Position numbers and translations under genes: made by a program | Notes under the pieces: generated by a model | Seen by the model: the letters and a program-made list of their open reading frames with translations, nothing else | Databases searched by the model: none | What the model was told of the DNA's origin: nothing | Source: Luteibacter sp. dw_328 | GTDB taxonomy: Bacteria; Pseudomonadota; Gammaproteobacteria; Xanthomonadales; Rhodanobacteraceae | DNA length: 64,000 nt | Assembly: GCF_018449605.1 (NCBI RefSeq) | Contig: NZ_JAAVUW010000006.1 | Location: 310,001-374,000, forward strand | Reading direction: 5' to 3' | Part shown: piece by piece, positions 16,349 to 26,230 of the stretch | Layout: each line of letters starts with the position of its first letter | Numbering within the stretch: position 1 is the stretch's first letter

Positions 16349-17422
16349 TCAGACCTTGAGGTAAATGCCGCGCTTGTCCATCCAGCGGACGACCAGCCAC
16401 CAGATGGCGACGAAGACCACGCCCCAGGCGGCCGAAGGCGCATAGGGGCCGAAGAGCGGCGTCATCCAGGAAGCGAAGGCCCACTGGTACAGGGGCGCGG
16501 TGACCCCGAGCGCGATCAACAGGTAGACCATCAGCCCGGAGCCCGCATAAGCGGCGATCGCATTGACACCGAAAGCGCGTCCTGGAGGTTTCCAGCCGCG
16601 CAGGTCGACCAGTACGTGAAAAAGGGCCAGCAACGCGAAGGACCACCCGCCTGTCCACAGCACGTAGCTCGGCGTCCACAGGTTCTTGTTGAACGGCCAC
16701 AGCGGCTGCAGCAACCAGCCCGTCACGGCGCAGATGACGGCGGCGATAATCAGCCAACGCGTATCGCCTGCGCGAAGCCACGCCCCTGCACGCATGCCAA
16801 GCAGCGTGGTCGCCAGCGCGGGTAGCGTAGCCAACAGGCCTTCGGGATCGTGGCCGCGCCCCGTGGCGGGGTCGGTGATGTAGACGAAGTGTCCGAACAC
16901 GGTCGTATCGACGCGGCTCACGACGTTGATCCAGGGATCGAGCGAGCCCCCGGCCAACAGCAACACCCCGTGCCCCACCAGGAGCGCGATGCCGATGGCA
17001 TCCCGCGTGCGCGGCCGCGTATCAACGGCGAGCAACGCCGCCGCGGCGAAACAGATGCCGATCCGTTGGAGCACGCCGGGAATCCGCAGATGCGCCTCCG
17101 GGATCGCAACCCACGCCATGAGGTTCAACAGCAGGCCCAATCCGACGATGCGCGCAGCGCGGCGCAACGCCGCATGCCGAATCGGTGCACGTTCCGCACC
17201 GGCCTCGATGCGTGGCACGATGGCCAACGAGACCGACACACCCACGATGAAGAGAAAAAGGGGAAAAACGAGGTCGGTCGGCGTGCAGCCGTTCCACTCG
17301 GCGTGCTCCAGAGGCCACCACACATGGCCCCAATCGCCCGGATCGTTGACCAGAAGCATCGCCGCAACCGTCATTCCACGTATGACATCGACTGAGGCAT
17401 AGCGCACTTTATTCAAGGACAT
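16349..17422 (-). CDS. NagX-like multipass membrane protein (DUF5009 / heparan-alpha-glucosaminide acetyltransferase family)
   Basis: A 357-residue protein with about ten membrane helices. The N-terminus carries the family motif SVDVIRGMTVAAMLLVNDPG, then HAEWNGCTPTDLVFPLFLFIVG, both hallmarks of the HGSNAT/NagX family; the conserved His of the first part (WPLEHAEW) corresponds to the acetyl-carrying residue of the human enzyme. In Xanthomonas a relative sits in the N-acetylglucosamine gene cluster. No sugar genes lie nearby here, so substrate and direction are open. The ATG at 17422 gives the family N-terminus. Confidence 0.88.
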   Translation of the reverse strand: MSLNKVRYASVDVIRGMTVAAMLLVNDPGDWGHVWWPLEHAEWNGCTPTDLVFPLFLFIVGVSVSLAIVPRIEAGAERAPIRHAALRRAARIVGLGLLLNLMAWVAIPEAHLRIPGVLQRIGICFAAAALLAVDTRPRTRDAIGIALLVGHGVLLLAGGSLDPWINVVSRVDTTVFGHFVYITDPATGRGHDPEGLLATLPALATTLLGMRAGAWLRAGDTRWLIIAAVICAVTGWLLQPLWPFNKNLWTPSYVLWTGGWSFALLALFHVLVDLRGWKPPGRAFGVNAIAAYAGSGLMVYLLIALGVTAPLYQWAFASWMTPLFGPYAPSAAWGVVFVAIWWLVVRWMDKRGIYLKV

Positions 17423-17561
17423 CCCGGGGATAGGCTTAGGCTGGAAGAGGAAACCGAAGGATACGCGGTCAGCCGGTTGCGACAATCGGCCATGGATCGC
17501 GCTCGTCGTCCCGGGCATACGATGTCCGGCAGATGGTCAGGGAATCGAGGGAGTCGCACCG

Positions 17562-17783
17562 ATGGTTGTGGAGGTTGCACCCGGGCGCCGCCGCTGGCGC
17601 GACAAGAAGCCCCTGCCGAGGCTGGCCCTCGAGCTGTCGTTGATCGTCGTCGCCAAGCTCGCCCTGCTCATGCTCATCTGGTACGTGGCCATCCGGCCGT
17701 TACCCCGCGCGGACGTCTCGCCCGCCGGTGTCGGAAGGATGCTCGCGCCCGCTTCCGCCTCTACCCAGGGATCCCAGCCATGA
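17562..17783 (+). CDS. cydP: Putative small subunit of cytochrome bd oxidase, CydP
   Basis: A 73-residue protein with a basic N-terminus (RRRWRDKKPLPRLALEL), one membrane helix (about residues 25-43) and a short periplasmic tail. Its position immediately before cydA, with an ATGA overlap, matches the small protein named CydP in related genomes, which is thought to assist assembly of cytochrome bd. Function is by association. Confidence 0.75.
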   Translation: MVVEVAPGRRRWRDKKPLPRLALELSLIVVAKLALLMLIWYVAIRPLPRADVSPAGVGRMLAPASASTQGSQP

Positions 17784-19351
17784 TCGTCGACCCCGATGTC
17801 GTCGGCCTGTCGCGCCTGCAGTTCGCACTGACGGCGCTGTATCACTTCCTCTTCGTCCCGCTCACGCTCGGTCTCGCTTTCATGCTCGCCATCATGGAGA
17901 GCGTGTATGTGATGACCCGCCGCGAAGTATGGAAACGCATGACCCAGTTCTGGGGCGTGCTGTTCGGCATCAACTTCGCTATGGGCGTGGCCACGGGCGT
18001 GACCATGGAGTTCCAGTTCGGGACGAACTGGGCGTACTACTCGCATTACGTCGGTGACATCTTCGGCGCGCCGCTGGCCATCGAAGGGATGATGGCCTTC
18101 TTCCTCGAGGGCACGCTGGTCGGGTTGTTCTTCTTCGGCTGGGATCGCATCTCGCCGCTGAAACACATGCTGGTGACCTGGTTCCTCGCGTTGGCGACTA
18201 GCCTCTCCGCGCTGTGGATTCTCATCGCCAATGCGTGGATGCAGAACCCGGTCGGTGCCGCGTTCAATCCACAGACCATGCGCATGGAGGTCACTTCGTT
18301 CAAGGAAGTGATCTTCAATCCCGTCGCGCAATCCAAGTTCGTGCACACGGTGAGCGCGGGTTACACGATGGGTGCCATGTTCGTGCTGTCGATCAGTGCG
18401 TGGTATCTCTTGCGCGGCCGTAATGTGGATTTCGCCAAGCGCTCGATGACGGTGGCCGCCAGCTTTGGTCTCGCCGCCTCGCTGTCGGTCGTCGTGCTGG
18501 GCGACGAGTCCGGTTACACCGTTTCCGAGAACCAGAAGATGAAGATGGCCGCGATCGAGGCCATGTGGGAGACCGAGCCGGCGCCGGCCTCGTTTACCCT
18601 TTTCGGCATACCGGATACGAAGGCGCGAGAGACGCACGCTGCCATTCGCGTGCCCTGGGTCATGGGCCTGATCGGCACGCGTTCCATCGATCAGCCGATC
18701 CCCGGTATCGCCGCGCTGGTCGACGACGCGAAGATTCGCATCGCGGACGGTATAAAGGCCTATGACGCCATGCTCGTGTTGCGAGAGAACAAGGGCGACG
18801 AGCAGGCGAAGGCCATTCTCGCCGCGCATGACAAGGACATGGGCTACGCGCTTCTTCTGAAGCGCTTCATGGACGATCCACGAAAGGCCACGCCAGCGGA
18901 TATCCAGAAGGCGGCCGATAGCACCATCCCGAATGTGCCCGTGCTGTTCTGGTCGTTCCGCATCATGGTGGCCTGCGGCATGTACTTCATTTTCCTGTTC
19001 GCTTATGCGTTCTGGCGTTCCACCCAGCGGCGCCTCGACGGCCGCGGATTCCTGAAGGTGGCGCTATGGAGCCTGCCACTGCCGTGGGTCGCTGCGGAAC
19101 TGGGATGGATTGTCGCCGAGTACGGGCGGCAGCCGTGGGCGATCGAAGGCGTCCTGCCGACGGCGCTGGGTGCTTCTTCGCTGACGGCGGGGCAGGTCTG
19201 GATTTCGCTCGGCGGGTTCGTGTTGTTCTACACGGCGCTGGCGTTTGTCGATGGCTACCTGATGCTCAAGTTCGCCCGCAAGGGACCGGACGGCCTCGGC
19301 ATGTGGCCGAAGCGACCGGACGCCATTCCCGTCACCGCGCAGACGGTCTGA
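17780..19351 (+). CDS. cydA: Cytochrome bd ubiquinol oxidase subunit I
   Basis: A 523-residue inner-membrane subunit that carries hemes b558, b595 and d and oxidises ubiquinol while O2 is reduced to water. The N-terminus [21 protein letters not shown] contains an axial heme His. The Q loop is the long E. coli-like form. The conserved [13 protein letters not shown] is present near residue 450. The start ATG overlaps the cydP stop. It heads the catalytic part of the cydP-A-B-X operon; expression is probably raised at low oxygen, though no regulator site is recognisable. Confidence 0.98.
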   Translation: MIVDPDVVGLSRLQFALTALYHFLFVPLTLGLAFMLAIMESVYVMTRREVWKRMTQFWGVLFGINFAMGVATGVTMEFQFGTNWAYYSHYVGDIFGAPLAIEGMMAFFLEGTLVGLFFFGWDRISPLKHMLVTWFLALATSLSALWILIANAWMQNPVGAAFNPQTMRMEVTSFKEVIFNPVAQSKFVHTVSAGYTMGAMFVLSISAWYLLRGRNVDFAKRSMTVAASFGLAASLSVVVLGDESGYTVSENQKMKMAAIEAMWETEPAPASFTLFGIPDTKARETHAAIRVPWVMGLIGTRSIDQPIPGIAALVDDAKIRIADGIKAYDAMLVLRENKGDEQAKAILAAHDKDMGYALLLKRFMDDPRKATPADIQKAADSTIPNVPVLFWSFRIMVACGMYFIFLFAYAFWRSTQRRLDGRGFLKVALWSLPLPWVAAELGWIVAEYGRQPWAIEGVLPTALGASSLTAGQVWISLGGFVLFYTALAFVDGYLMLKFARKGPDGLGMWPKRPDAIPVTAQTV

Positions 19352-19361
19352 GGAGAACGCC

Positions 19362-20492
19362 ATGTTCGATTACGAAACACTGCGGGTGATCTGGTGGGCG
19401 CTCATCGGCATCCTGCTGATCGGCTTTGCGATCATGGACGGCTTCGACTTCGGGGTGGCCGCCTTGCTGCGCATCCTTGGCCGTGATGAGCACGAGCGAA
19501 TCGTTCTGCTGGAGACTATCGAGCCTACCTGGGAAGGTAACCAGGTGTGGTTCATTCTTGGCGGCGGTGCGGTGTTCGCCGCGTGGCCGCTGCTTTATGC
19601 AGCGTCGTTCTCCGGCCTGTACGTGGCGATGTTCGTCCTGCTTGTCGCCTTCATCATTCGTCCGGTCGGCTTCAATTTTCGCGAGAAGGTGGACGATCCG
19701 CGTTGGCGGGCTGTGTGGGATACCTGCCTGATCGCATCGGGTGTGATCGTTATGCTGGTCTGCGGGGTGGCCTTCGGTAACCTGTTCCTCGGCCTTCCTT
19801 TCCACTACGACGGCGATCTGCGGATGACGTGGGACGGCAGCTTCTTCCAGCTGTTCCGGCCGTTCGCGCTGCTTTCCGGGCTGGTGAGTCTCAGCATGCT
19901 GCTCGCGCACGGTGCGAGCTGGGCGGCGATGAAGGCCGATCACGTGATCGCGGAACGCGCGGCGAAGGTCTCGCGCATGGCTTCCGCGGTGTACATCGTG
20001 CTGTTCGTGCTCGCAGGCATCTGGCTGGCTTACGGCATTCCGGGCTACGCCGTCTCCGGGCCGGTGGTGACGGACGCCATGTCCAATCCGATGAACAAGC
20101 AGGTTGCCGTGGGCGGGACCTGGTTCGCCAGTTACCTCATGCATCCGTACTTCTGGGCAGGTCCTGTCGTTGCCTTCATCGGCGCCCTCGGCTTGCAGCT
20201 ATTCGTCGGAAAGCGCGGCTTCAAGGGTTTCTTCTGCAGTTGCCTTGCAGTAGCCGGCACCATTCTCTCCGCGGGGTTCGCACTGTTCCCCTTCCTCATG
20301 CCCTCGGCAGCCGACCCGACCTCGAGCCTCACGGTATGGGATGCGTCGTCCAGCCGCGGCACGCTGCTGATCATGCTCGGTGTCACCGTCGTCTTCATTC
20401 CGCTGATCCTGCTCTACACCGGCTGGGTCTACCGCGTCATGCGCGGCCGGGTCACCCTCGAACACGTGCGCAAGTCGCACAGCATGTACTGA
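19362..20492 (+). CDS. cydB: Cytochrome bd ubiquinol oxidase subunit II
   Basis: A 376-residue membrane subunit with about eight to nine helices that pairs with CydA. The N-terminal [21 protein letters not shown] motif and [20 protein letters not shown] are diagnostic for CydB. It starts 10 bp after cydA with a GAGGAGAA ribosome site and is followed by cydX. Confidence 0.98.
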   Translation: MFDYETLRVIWWALIGILLIGFAIMDGFDFGVAALLRILGRDEHERIVLLETIEPTWEGNQVWFILGGGAVFAAWPLLYAASFSGLYVAMFVLLVAFIIRPVGFNFREKVDDPRWRAVWDTCLIASGVIVMLVCGVAFGNLFLGLPFHYDGDLRMTWDGSFFQLFRPFALLSGLVSLSMLLAHGASWAAMKADHVIAERAAKVSRMASAVYIVLFVLAGIWLAYGIPGYAVSGPVVTDAMSNPMNKQVAVGGTWFASYLMHPYFWAGPVVAFIGALGLQLFVGKRGFKGFFCSCLAVAGTILSAGFALFPFLMPSAADPTSSLTVWDASSSRGTLLIMLGVTVVFIPLILLYTGWVYRVMRGRVTLEHVRKSHSMY

Positions 20493-20507
20493 AGGAGCAA
20501 TAGAGCC

Positions 20508-20645
20508 ATGTGGTATTTCGCCTGGATACTAGGCCTCGGCCTGGCCGCCGCCTTCGGCATCCTCAACGCGATGTGGTACGAGGTGCATTCGGATGACGAG
20601 GCGGCGATGAAGCGCGATCCAATGCCCAAACACGAGGGGCCGTGA
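20508..20645 (+). CDS. cydX: Cytochrome bd oxidase small subunit CydX
   Basis: A 45-residue protein that begins MWYFAWILGLGLAAAFGI, almost the same as E. coli CydX (MWYFAWILGTLLACSFGV). One membrane helix is followed by a Glu-containing exit (MWYEVH) and a polar tail. CydX stabilises the heme d site of cytochrome bd. A GAAGGAG ribosome site lies upstream, 15 bp after cydB. The gene is short enough to be missed by automatic calling. Confidence 0.95.
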   Translation: MWYFAWILGLGLAAAFGILNAMWYEVHSDDEAAMKRDPMPKHEGP

Positions 20646-20666
20646 CCAGCCGAAGCCCGCTTCGCA

Positions 20667-21182
20667 ATGAACATCGCTACCCTCAGCCTGGTCTTCCCGG
20701 TGATCCTCGGCATCCACAACGCGGAGGAATACCTGCGCTACGGCGATTTCGTTCGCGACTACCACGGCCGTGTCGCTGCCCGATTCCTGGGCCGCCCCGT
20801 CATTCGCAACGCTGGTGTGCTTCTTACGCTGGTCGCCGCGGTCGTCTGTCTTCTCGCCTGCTTATCTCAGAACGAGGTGTTCACCGAGATCTTCGTGGTG
20901 GCGACATTTGCGCTCACGTTGAACGCGCTAGGTCACATCGTCATGTCGCTCAGGCGGAGGTCAATCACGCCCGGAACCGTTTCTGCGGTCCTTCTGGTGC
21001 TTCCCTACTCTGTCTTGGTAATCATCGTGCTTCGCGCGTCGTCTGACACATCGTGGGGCTCCATACTTCGCATGGCGGGGTTTGGGATGCTGCTGATTCC
21101 GCTTGCTGTCGCCGTGTTCTTGCTGCTTGGCTATGCCACGTGGCTGCTTCAGCGGCGACTCCGCGGCGAGGCAGAGGCGTGA
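20667..21182 (+). CDS. HXXEE domain membrane protein
   Basis: A 171-residue protein with about five membrane helices. The motif HNAEEYL (residues 17-23) in the first helix and NALGHIVMS near the middle are those of the HXXEE family, uncharacterised membrane proteins with conserved His and Glu residues that may bind metal or carry out hydrolysis in the membrane. It follows cydX by 21 bp and may be a read-through member of the oxidase operon, but nothing ties it to respiration by function. Confidence 0.85.
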   Translation: MNIATLSLVFPVILGIHNAEEYLRYGDFVRDYHGRVAARFLGRPVIRNAGVLLTLVAAVVCLLACLSQNEVFTEIFVVATFALTLNALGHIVMSLRRRSITPGTVSAVLLVLPYSVLVIIVLRASSDTSWGSILRMAGFGMLLIPLAVAVFLLLGYATWLLQRRLRGEAEA

Positions 21183-21194
21183 GGTACCCCGCTC

Positions 21195-21277
21195 GGTAGG
21201 AGCCGATTCATCGGCGATCCCGCGGCAGCGGGGCAGTGTGCAGCGAGCACCCAATCGCCGATGAATCGGCTCCTACA
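21195..21277. repeat. REP-like composite element, reverse spacer orientation
   Basis: Two inverted copies of the GGAGCCGATTCATCGGC core enclose a spacer beginning GATCCCGCGGCAGCGGG and ending GCGAGCACCCA, the reverse complement of the spacer at the elements near 16.2, 22.7 and 48.2 kb. It separates the convergent HXXEE and pepQ genes. Confidence 0.85.
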
Positions 21278-21296
21278 GAAGCGACGGCAGGCAGCG

Positions 21297-22619
21297 TCAG
21301 ATTAGCGCGAAGGCATCGCGCGTCAGGTTCTCGGGCTCATCGGTGGTGCAAACCACGTCGTCTTCGATGCGGATGCCGCCGTACTTGCGAAACGCGTCGA
21401 CCTTGGCCCAGTCGATGTCGTTGGAGAACGGCTTGTTCTTCAGCTCGGCCAGCAGCATGTCGATGAAGTAGATGCCCGGCTCGATGGTGACCACCATGCC
21501 GGCCTCGAGGTTGCGCGTGAGGCGCAGGTAGGGATGGCCCTCCGGCTTGGCGATGGTGCCACCGGTTTCGCCGGCGGCGAAGCCGGCCACGTCGTGCACC
21601 TGCAGGCCGATGCCGTGGCCGAGGCCGTGCGGGAAGAACGCGGAGGAGACGCCGGACTCGACGGCACTTTCCGCGCTCATGCGAATGAAGCCATGTTCGC
21701 GCAGCACGCCGGCCAGCACGTGGTGGGCATGCACGTGCAGTTCGGGGTAGCTCTGGCCTGCGCGCACCTTCGACACGAACGACTGCTCTGCCGCATCGAC
21801 CGAATCGATCAGCGCCTGGAACTCACCGAAGTTCTTGCCGGCATACGTACGCGTGATGTCGCTCGCGTAGCCGGAGGCACTCGCGCCCGCGTCGATCAGG
21901 AAGGAGCGGCTTTCGGCCGGCGCCTTGCGATCGAAGTTGGTGTAATGCAGCACGGCACCGTGCTCGTTGAGTCCGACGATGCTGGCATACGGCAGTTCCG
22001 CATCGATCTGGCCGACGGCCTTCAGGTAGGCGAAGTGAATGCCGAGTTCGCTCTCGCCGTTGCGGAACGCCTGCTCGGCTGCGCGGTGACCCCGCGTGCC
22101 GCGGCGGCTGGCTTCGCGCATCAGTTCGATTTCGTAGGGCGTCTTGAACGCGCGGTGATAGTGCAGGTGGTCTATCACCGCCGGCGGATTGTTCGCGCAG
22201 ACCTCGTCCAGCGCGCAGTACTGGTCGCCGATGATCGCCGAGCGGGCGAGCGACTGCGGCAGTTCGGCGATCGCATCGGCCGGCTTGCGCACGACGACGA
22301 TGTCGAAATGATCGACCCAGTAGCCCGACGGTGCCTCCGGCACCACGTGCCAGTAATCGCGCGGCTGCAGGAAGATCAGCTTGGGCTTCTCGCCCGGCGT
22401 GTAGACCAGCCAGCTGCCCGGCGCGTCGACCAGCGGCAGCCAGTGCTTGAAATGAGGATTGGCGATAAAGGGGTAGTCCTGGTCGTCCAGGAACTTGGTG
22501 ATCGGTCGGCCGGCCGGGACGACAAGGTGGTCGAAACCGCCGCGCGCCAGCGCGGTGTCGGTGCGCTCACGCAGGGTGGCGAGGTGCTGCGGGTAGAGCG
22601 CGGCCAGCGCGTCGTTCAT
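21297..22619 (-). CDS. pepQ: Xaa-Pro dipeptidase
   Basis: A 440-residue M24B dipeptidase that cleaves Xaa-Pro dipeptides. Metal ligands are visible in FLIDAGASASGYASDITRTY, the His of FFPHGLGHGIGLQVHDVAG, VTIEPGIYF and IRIEDDVV. Length and the N-terminal creatinase-like domain match E. coli PepQ (443 residues). The ATG at 22619 gives the family start (MNDALAALYPQHLATL). It is monocistronic, flanked by REP elements on both sides. Confidence 0.96.
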   Translation of the reverse strand: MNDALAALYPQHLATLRERTDTALARGGFDHLVVPAGRPITKFLDDQDYPFIANPHFKHWLPLVDAPGSWLVYTPGEKPKLIFLQPRDYWHVVPEAPSGYWVDHFDIVVVRKPADAIAELPQSLARSAIIGDQYCALDEVCANNPPAVIDHLHYHRAFKTPYEIELMREASRRGTRGHRAAEQAFRNGESELGIHFAYLKAVGQIDAELPYASIVGLNEHGAVLHYTNFDRKAPAESRSFLIDAGASASGYASDITRTYAGKNFGEFQALIDSVDAAEQSFVSKVRAGQSYPELHVHAHHVLAGVLREHGFIRMSAESAVESGVSSAFFPHGLGHGIGLQVHDVAGFAAGETGGTIAKPEGHPYLRLTRNLEAGMVVTIEPGIYFIDMLLAELKNKPFSNDIDWAKVDAFRKYGGIRIEDDVVCTTDEPENLTRDAFALI

Positions 22620-22692
22620 CGTCGATCTCCGGGGCAGGGGAATGGGGCAAACGCCAATGGTGCGCCTCGACGACCCGGTAGCCAAGCCTTGG

Positions 22693-22773
22693 CAGGAGCC
22701 GATTCATCGGCGATGGGTGCTCGCGGCGACCTGGCCTGCTGCCGCGGGATCGCCGATGAATCGGCTCCTACAG
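22693..22773. repeat. REP-like composite element
   Basis: Inverted pair of the GGAGCCGATTCATCGGC core with the forward spacer GGGTGCTCGCGG to CCGCGGGATC. It lies between the zinc-ribbon gene and pepQ. Confidence 0.85.
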
Positions 22774-22826
22774 GGGTCGAGCGGCGGCGCCACGGCCCCT
22801 GGCGGCGGTGCCGGGGCCCGGCGGCA

Positions 22827-23441
22827 CTACGCCTTGGCGTAGACCACGGCGAAATCGCCGGCCACGTCGCCCAGGCGCTGGCGCAGCAGGGTGGCGGAGT
22901 GGTCGTGGTCGCCGTCGGTCAGGCTGCGCAGATGCGCGCCGTACAGGGTGATGGCGAAGTGGCCCACGGCGAAATCATGGGCGGGGGAGCGCCACAGCGT
23001 GAGCGGCGTCCAGGCGGCGCAACCCGGGCAGGCTACGTAGGCGGAGTTGGGCGCGTCGCACCACACCGCGAGGGCTTCTTCCAGCGCTTCGCTGCCCTCG
23101 TCACCCGGGGCCAGGGGCTGACGGCATTCCGGGCAGCGGATGGTGAAACTGCCGTCGTAGCGGCAGAAAATGCCGTTTTCCGGGCCGCCCTCGATCAGAT
23201 GCGAACCGCCGTGTTCATCGTCCCGCCAGCGGTGGCTGCTGGCATGCAGGCCGATGGCATAGACGCCGGTTTCCTCGGTCAGGCGTTCGTCGAGCACGCG
23301 AAAACGCGGCTCGCTTTCCACTTCGTAGACCGACGAGATCGTGCCGTCGCCGACCAGCCGCAGGTAAAGGCCGGTCGCGGCGGCCGCGGCGTCGTCGCGT
23401 TCAAGGTCGGTGTCGACCAAAATAGTAGTGGCATCGCTCAT
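22827..23441 (-). CDS. Uncharacterised protein with two CxxC-type knuckles
   Basis: A 204-residue protein I do not recognise. It has two Cys pairs, CPEC near residue 98 and CPGC near residue 138, spaced like a zinc ribbon, between an acidic N-terminal half and a C-terminal helix-rich half (TLLRQRLGDVAGDFAVVY). The ATG was chosen because it gives a normal N-terminus. A longer frame upstream is possible. It is on the same strand as the PilZ gene 58 bp before it and may be in its operon. It is probably a cytoplasmic zinc-binding protein. Confidence 0.75.
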   Translation of the reverse strand: MSDATTILVDTDLERDDAAAAATGLYLRLVGDGTISSVYEVESEPRFRVLDERLTEETGVYAIGLHASSHRWRDDEHGGSHLIEGGPENGIFCRYDGSFTIRCPECRQPLAPGDEGSEALEEALAVWCDAPNSAYVACPGCAAWTPLTLWRSPAHDFAVGHFAITLYGAHLRSLTDGDHDHSATLLRQRLGDVAGDFAVVYAKA

Positions 23442-23499
23442 GGTGGGCGATGGTGATCCCCTGTGCGGTGCGTCGTAAAGCATGGTCGCGACCTCCCGT

Positions 23500-23847
23500 T
23501 CAGTCCGGCGGCGGACCGATCCATTCGTCGATAGCGCGAACGTCGTCGTCGCTGGCCGCCACGATGCGGTAGCCAGCCCAGAATTGCCCGGCGGAAGCGG
23601 CGGGTTCGTGCCACTGCTCCTGGATACCGATCTCGACCCGGTGTTCGCGGTGCTGGGCGTCCGGCAGGGTGAAGCTCACCTGATGCACGGCGCCGCTACG
23701 TGGGGCCTGCGTCGCCAGCACCATCATGCCGGTGGCGGAAAGATTGCCGAGTTGGCCGATCACCCGCTCGGTCATGCCGTCCACGATGGGCATGGGCGAG
23801 GTGACCCGCTTGCGCGGCGCGCGGCGTTGTTCGAATTCGCGGCTCAT
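23500..23847 (-). CDS. PilZ domain protein
   Basis: A 115-residue single-domain protein. RRAPRKRV near the N-terminus supplies the RxxxR motif, and NLSATGMMV supplies the (D/N)xSxxG motif; together these bind cyclic di-GMP in PilZ domains. It would be a c-di-GMP effector. Its ATG overlaps the stop of the DUF1631 gene, so the two are produced together and may interact. Confidence 0.88.
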   Translation of the reverse strand: MSREFEQRRAPRKRVTSPMPIVDGMTERVIGQLGNLSATGMMVLATQAPRSGAVHQVSFTLPDAQHREHRVEIGIQEQWHEPAASAGQFWAGYRIVAASDDDVRAIDEWIGPPPD

Positions 23848-26111
23848 GCGTGGCCTGCCATGCGTGCTTCGTGCAGCCCGTCACGGCGCAGGCTGCGCGC
23901 CACGGCCTGCCAGGCGCGATCGATGAAGGACATGCGCTGTTCCCGCCATTCGCGAGCCTCGCCCGTCGCGATAAGGCGGGCCAGGCGCGTGAGGTCGATA
24001 TCGTCGGTGCGGCTACCGCGTTGGTTGACGAACAGGCAACGCCCGGTGGTGGGTGAGAACCAGGCCAGCTTGCGCCGGCTGAGGTTGCCGTCCTCGTGGA
24101 CGAACTCGAACCAGGTGCCGAAGCGCAGCGTGACGAAGCCGTCGTACACGGCCCGCGCGGCGGAATCGAGCGGCGTTGGTTCGACCGGCTTCACCGGCTC
24201 GCCGTGAGCCGTGCCTTCGCCCAGCCTCGGGCGCTGTTTCAGGCGCAGGGCGACATCGGTCGGGGTGAGTGCATCGTCGGTCTGCGTGGCCGGGCTTTCG
24301 AACAGGCCGGCAGCCACCTGGGCGGCTTCGGAGGGATGCATGCCCAGGTGTTCGAGACCACGTTCCACCTCCACGCGCAGCTTCTGCACGTCGGCGATAG
24401 GGCGGCGCCCAAGGAGCTGATCGGTCACACCCAGGCAGTGGAGGAAGGCTTCGCCCGTCTCGCCGCCACGAAGAATGTGCAGGGCGAGCACGTCCGCCCA
24501 GGTCCGTTCCAGCAGGATGCGCAGGACACCGCGTGGCGCCGCACCGCTGCCAAGTCGCTCGCCCATGATCTCGGCGGCGCGCTGGCGCGCGCGCTCCAGG
24601 CGGTCGCGACCTTCCATCGCTTCGATCTGCCGGCGCTCGGCCACGTGTGCCTTGCGCGACAGCTGGGTGATCTGTTGCTCGATCTCCGAACGCCAGGCGG
24701 GATCGATCACCTGGGCGTGGCTGGCCTCGACCACCAGGCGTTCGAGCCGATCGATCAGTGCCGCGTCCGGTTCGCCTTCGGCCGGATCGAGCCAGTGGTG
24801 AGCGGCCTCGCTGACGGTATCGAGCAGCTGGCGTGCCGGATGTTCAGGGCGGTCGAAGAAGCCGCGGTCGTTCACGGCCGCTCGGAGCATCGGCCACTGG
24901 AGGCCGCCGAGCACGGCGCGACCCGGGCTCGCGGTGCCGAGTTGCTGGCCGAGGTTCTGGAACAGCATGGCCGTCAGTTCCACCGTATCGCCCTGCTCGA
25001 GGGTGAGTTCGGCGGGCGGCGAGCCGACGGGCCGGCCACGATTGAGCTGGCTGAGCAGTTCGTCGCGCAACGCCTGGGCGCTGCGGATCTCCCTGTGTGC
25101 GGCGTCGGCGACTTCGGAGACATGGCCCTGCAAGGCGAAGAGCGCGGTCTGCAACTCGTCCTCGGAGACCAGCCGGTCGGGCGCGAAGCCGGCACCGCGA
25201 CCCTGGGTGGCCACGCGGCTGGCCAGCAGGTCGCGCAGGCTTTCGAGCACGCCGATGTGACCTTCACTGGTGGCGCTGACCGGTGCGGCTTCGTGACTGC
25301 TGCCGCCCGCGCCCGTGCCGCCCTGGACACTGCTGCCCGTGGTGGCCGCCGGCGCCGATGCGTCTCCCGGCCGCCCGCGACGCTCCGCCGCCGGTGGCGC
25401 GGAGACGCGAACGTTCGGGTAGACGCGGAAACCGGGAAGGATGCCGCGCGTCCGGTAATGCTCGTTGAGCGCGCCGTAAAACGCTTCGCTATGGCCGAGC
25501 ACATGGGTGTCGACGGCGTGGAACAGCAATAACCGATGCGCACTGGTCAACGGCAACGGTGCGACCGCCGCCTCCAGGGCAGCGGTGAGCGCACGCGGAC
25601 CAGCCGGCAACGCCTCACCTTCCAGCGGCGGGGTACCCGCAAGCACGGCCATGCGGTAACCCAGTTCGAACAGGCTGCTGGCGCTACGCGCTTCACCGCG
25701 TGCGGCCATGCTGCTCAGCGCATCCGTCTGCTCCTGCTCTTCGGGATCCACCAGGCTCAGGTTCATGCCCAGGCCGAGGTGTTCGCCCGTGGCGGATTTA
25801 CCGTCGACGTTTTCGCCCAGATGACGGAAGCGCTCGGACAGGTGCGCGGCAAAGCGTTGGCGAAATGCCGGCCCCTCACGCTCGACGATGTTCCGGCTTT
25901 CGAAACATTCCTGCTGCTCGAGGTGATTACGGGTGTTCTCGGCCGTGGCGAACAGGCGCTGGTTGAAATCGCGCAGGGATTCACGCAGGGGCATGTCCAG
26001 CCACGTCAGGCACAGCGACAGACCCTGCTGCGCCTCGCGCTCCGCGCGTGGCGACAAAGCAATGGGGGCCTGACCCATTCTGCCGTGTGGGGGCTGCATT
26101 CCTGTGCTCAT
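23844..26111 (-). CDS. DUF1631 family protein
   Basis: A 755-residue, mainly helical, acidic protein of the DUF1631 family (often mislabelled thymidine phosphorylase in Xanthomonadales). The family N-terminal domain, with CLTWLDMPLRESLRDFNQRLF and YALAHRLLLF-like helices, is followed by a Gly/Ala/Ser-rich linker (about residues 245-285) and a long helical C-terminal domain that contains FGTWFEFVHEDGNLSRRKLAWFSP near residue 675. That last segment resembles PilZ-like beta strands. The coupling to a PilZ gene suggests a c-di-GMP-linked function. No enzymatic motif is seen. Confidence 0.85.
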   Translation of the reverse strand: MSTGMQPPHGRMGQAPIALSPRAEREAQQGLSLCLTWLDMPLRESLRDFNQRLFATAENTRNHLEQQECFESRNIVEREGPAFRQRFAAHLSERFRHLGENVDGKSATGEHLGLGMNLSLVDPEEQEQTDALSSMAARGEARSASSLFELGYRMAVLAGTPPLEGEALPAGPRALTAALEAAVAPLPLTSAHRLLLFHAVDTHVLGHSEAFYGALNEHYRTRGILPGFRVYPNVRVSAPPAAERRGRPGDASAPAATTGSSVQGGTGAGGSSHEAAPVSATSEGHIGVLESLRDLLASRVATQGRGAGFAPDRLVSEDELQTALFALQGHVSEVADAAHREIRSAQALRDELLSQLNRGRPVGSPPAELTLEQGDTVELTAMLFQNLGQQLGTASPGRAVLGGLQWPMLRAAVNDRGFFDRPEHPARQLLDTVSEAAHHWLDPAEGEPDAALIDRLERLVVEASHAQVIDPAWRSEIEQQITQLSRKAHVAERRQIEAMEGRDRLERARQRAAEIMGERLGSGAAPRGVLRILLERTWADVLALHILRGGETGEAFLHCLGVTDQLLGRRPIADVQKLRVEVERGLEHLGMHPSEAAQVAAGLFESPATQTDDALTPTDVALRLKQRPRLGEGTAHGEPVKPVEPTPLDSAARAVYDGFVTLRFGTWFEFVHEDGNLSRRKLAWFSPTTGRCLFVNQRGSRTDDIDLTRLARLIATGEAREWREQRMSFIDRAWQAVARSLRRDGLHEARMAGHA

Positions 26112-26230
26112 CTAGTTGGTTTCTCCCCTGCCTGATGCCGAGTTTAGGCGTCCGAACCCTATGGGCGCCAGCGGGATGCCGGTCGGCTTACGGCTTAGAG
26201 CGGATGGACTAGGGGCGGAAACGGCAGCAA

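Noticed and set aside
21534-23456. 640-codon plus-strand frame over pepQ and the zinc-ribbon gene
   Set aside because: It runs across a REP element and two real genes on the other strand.
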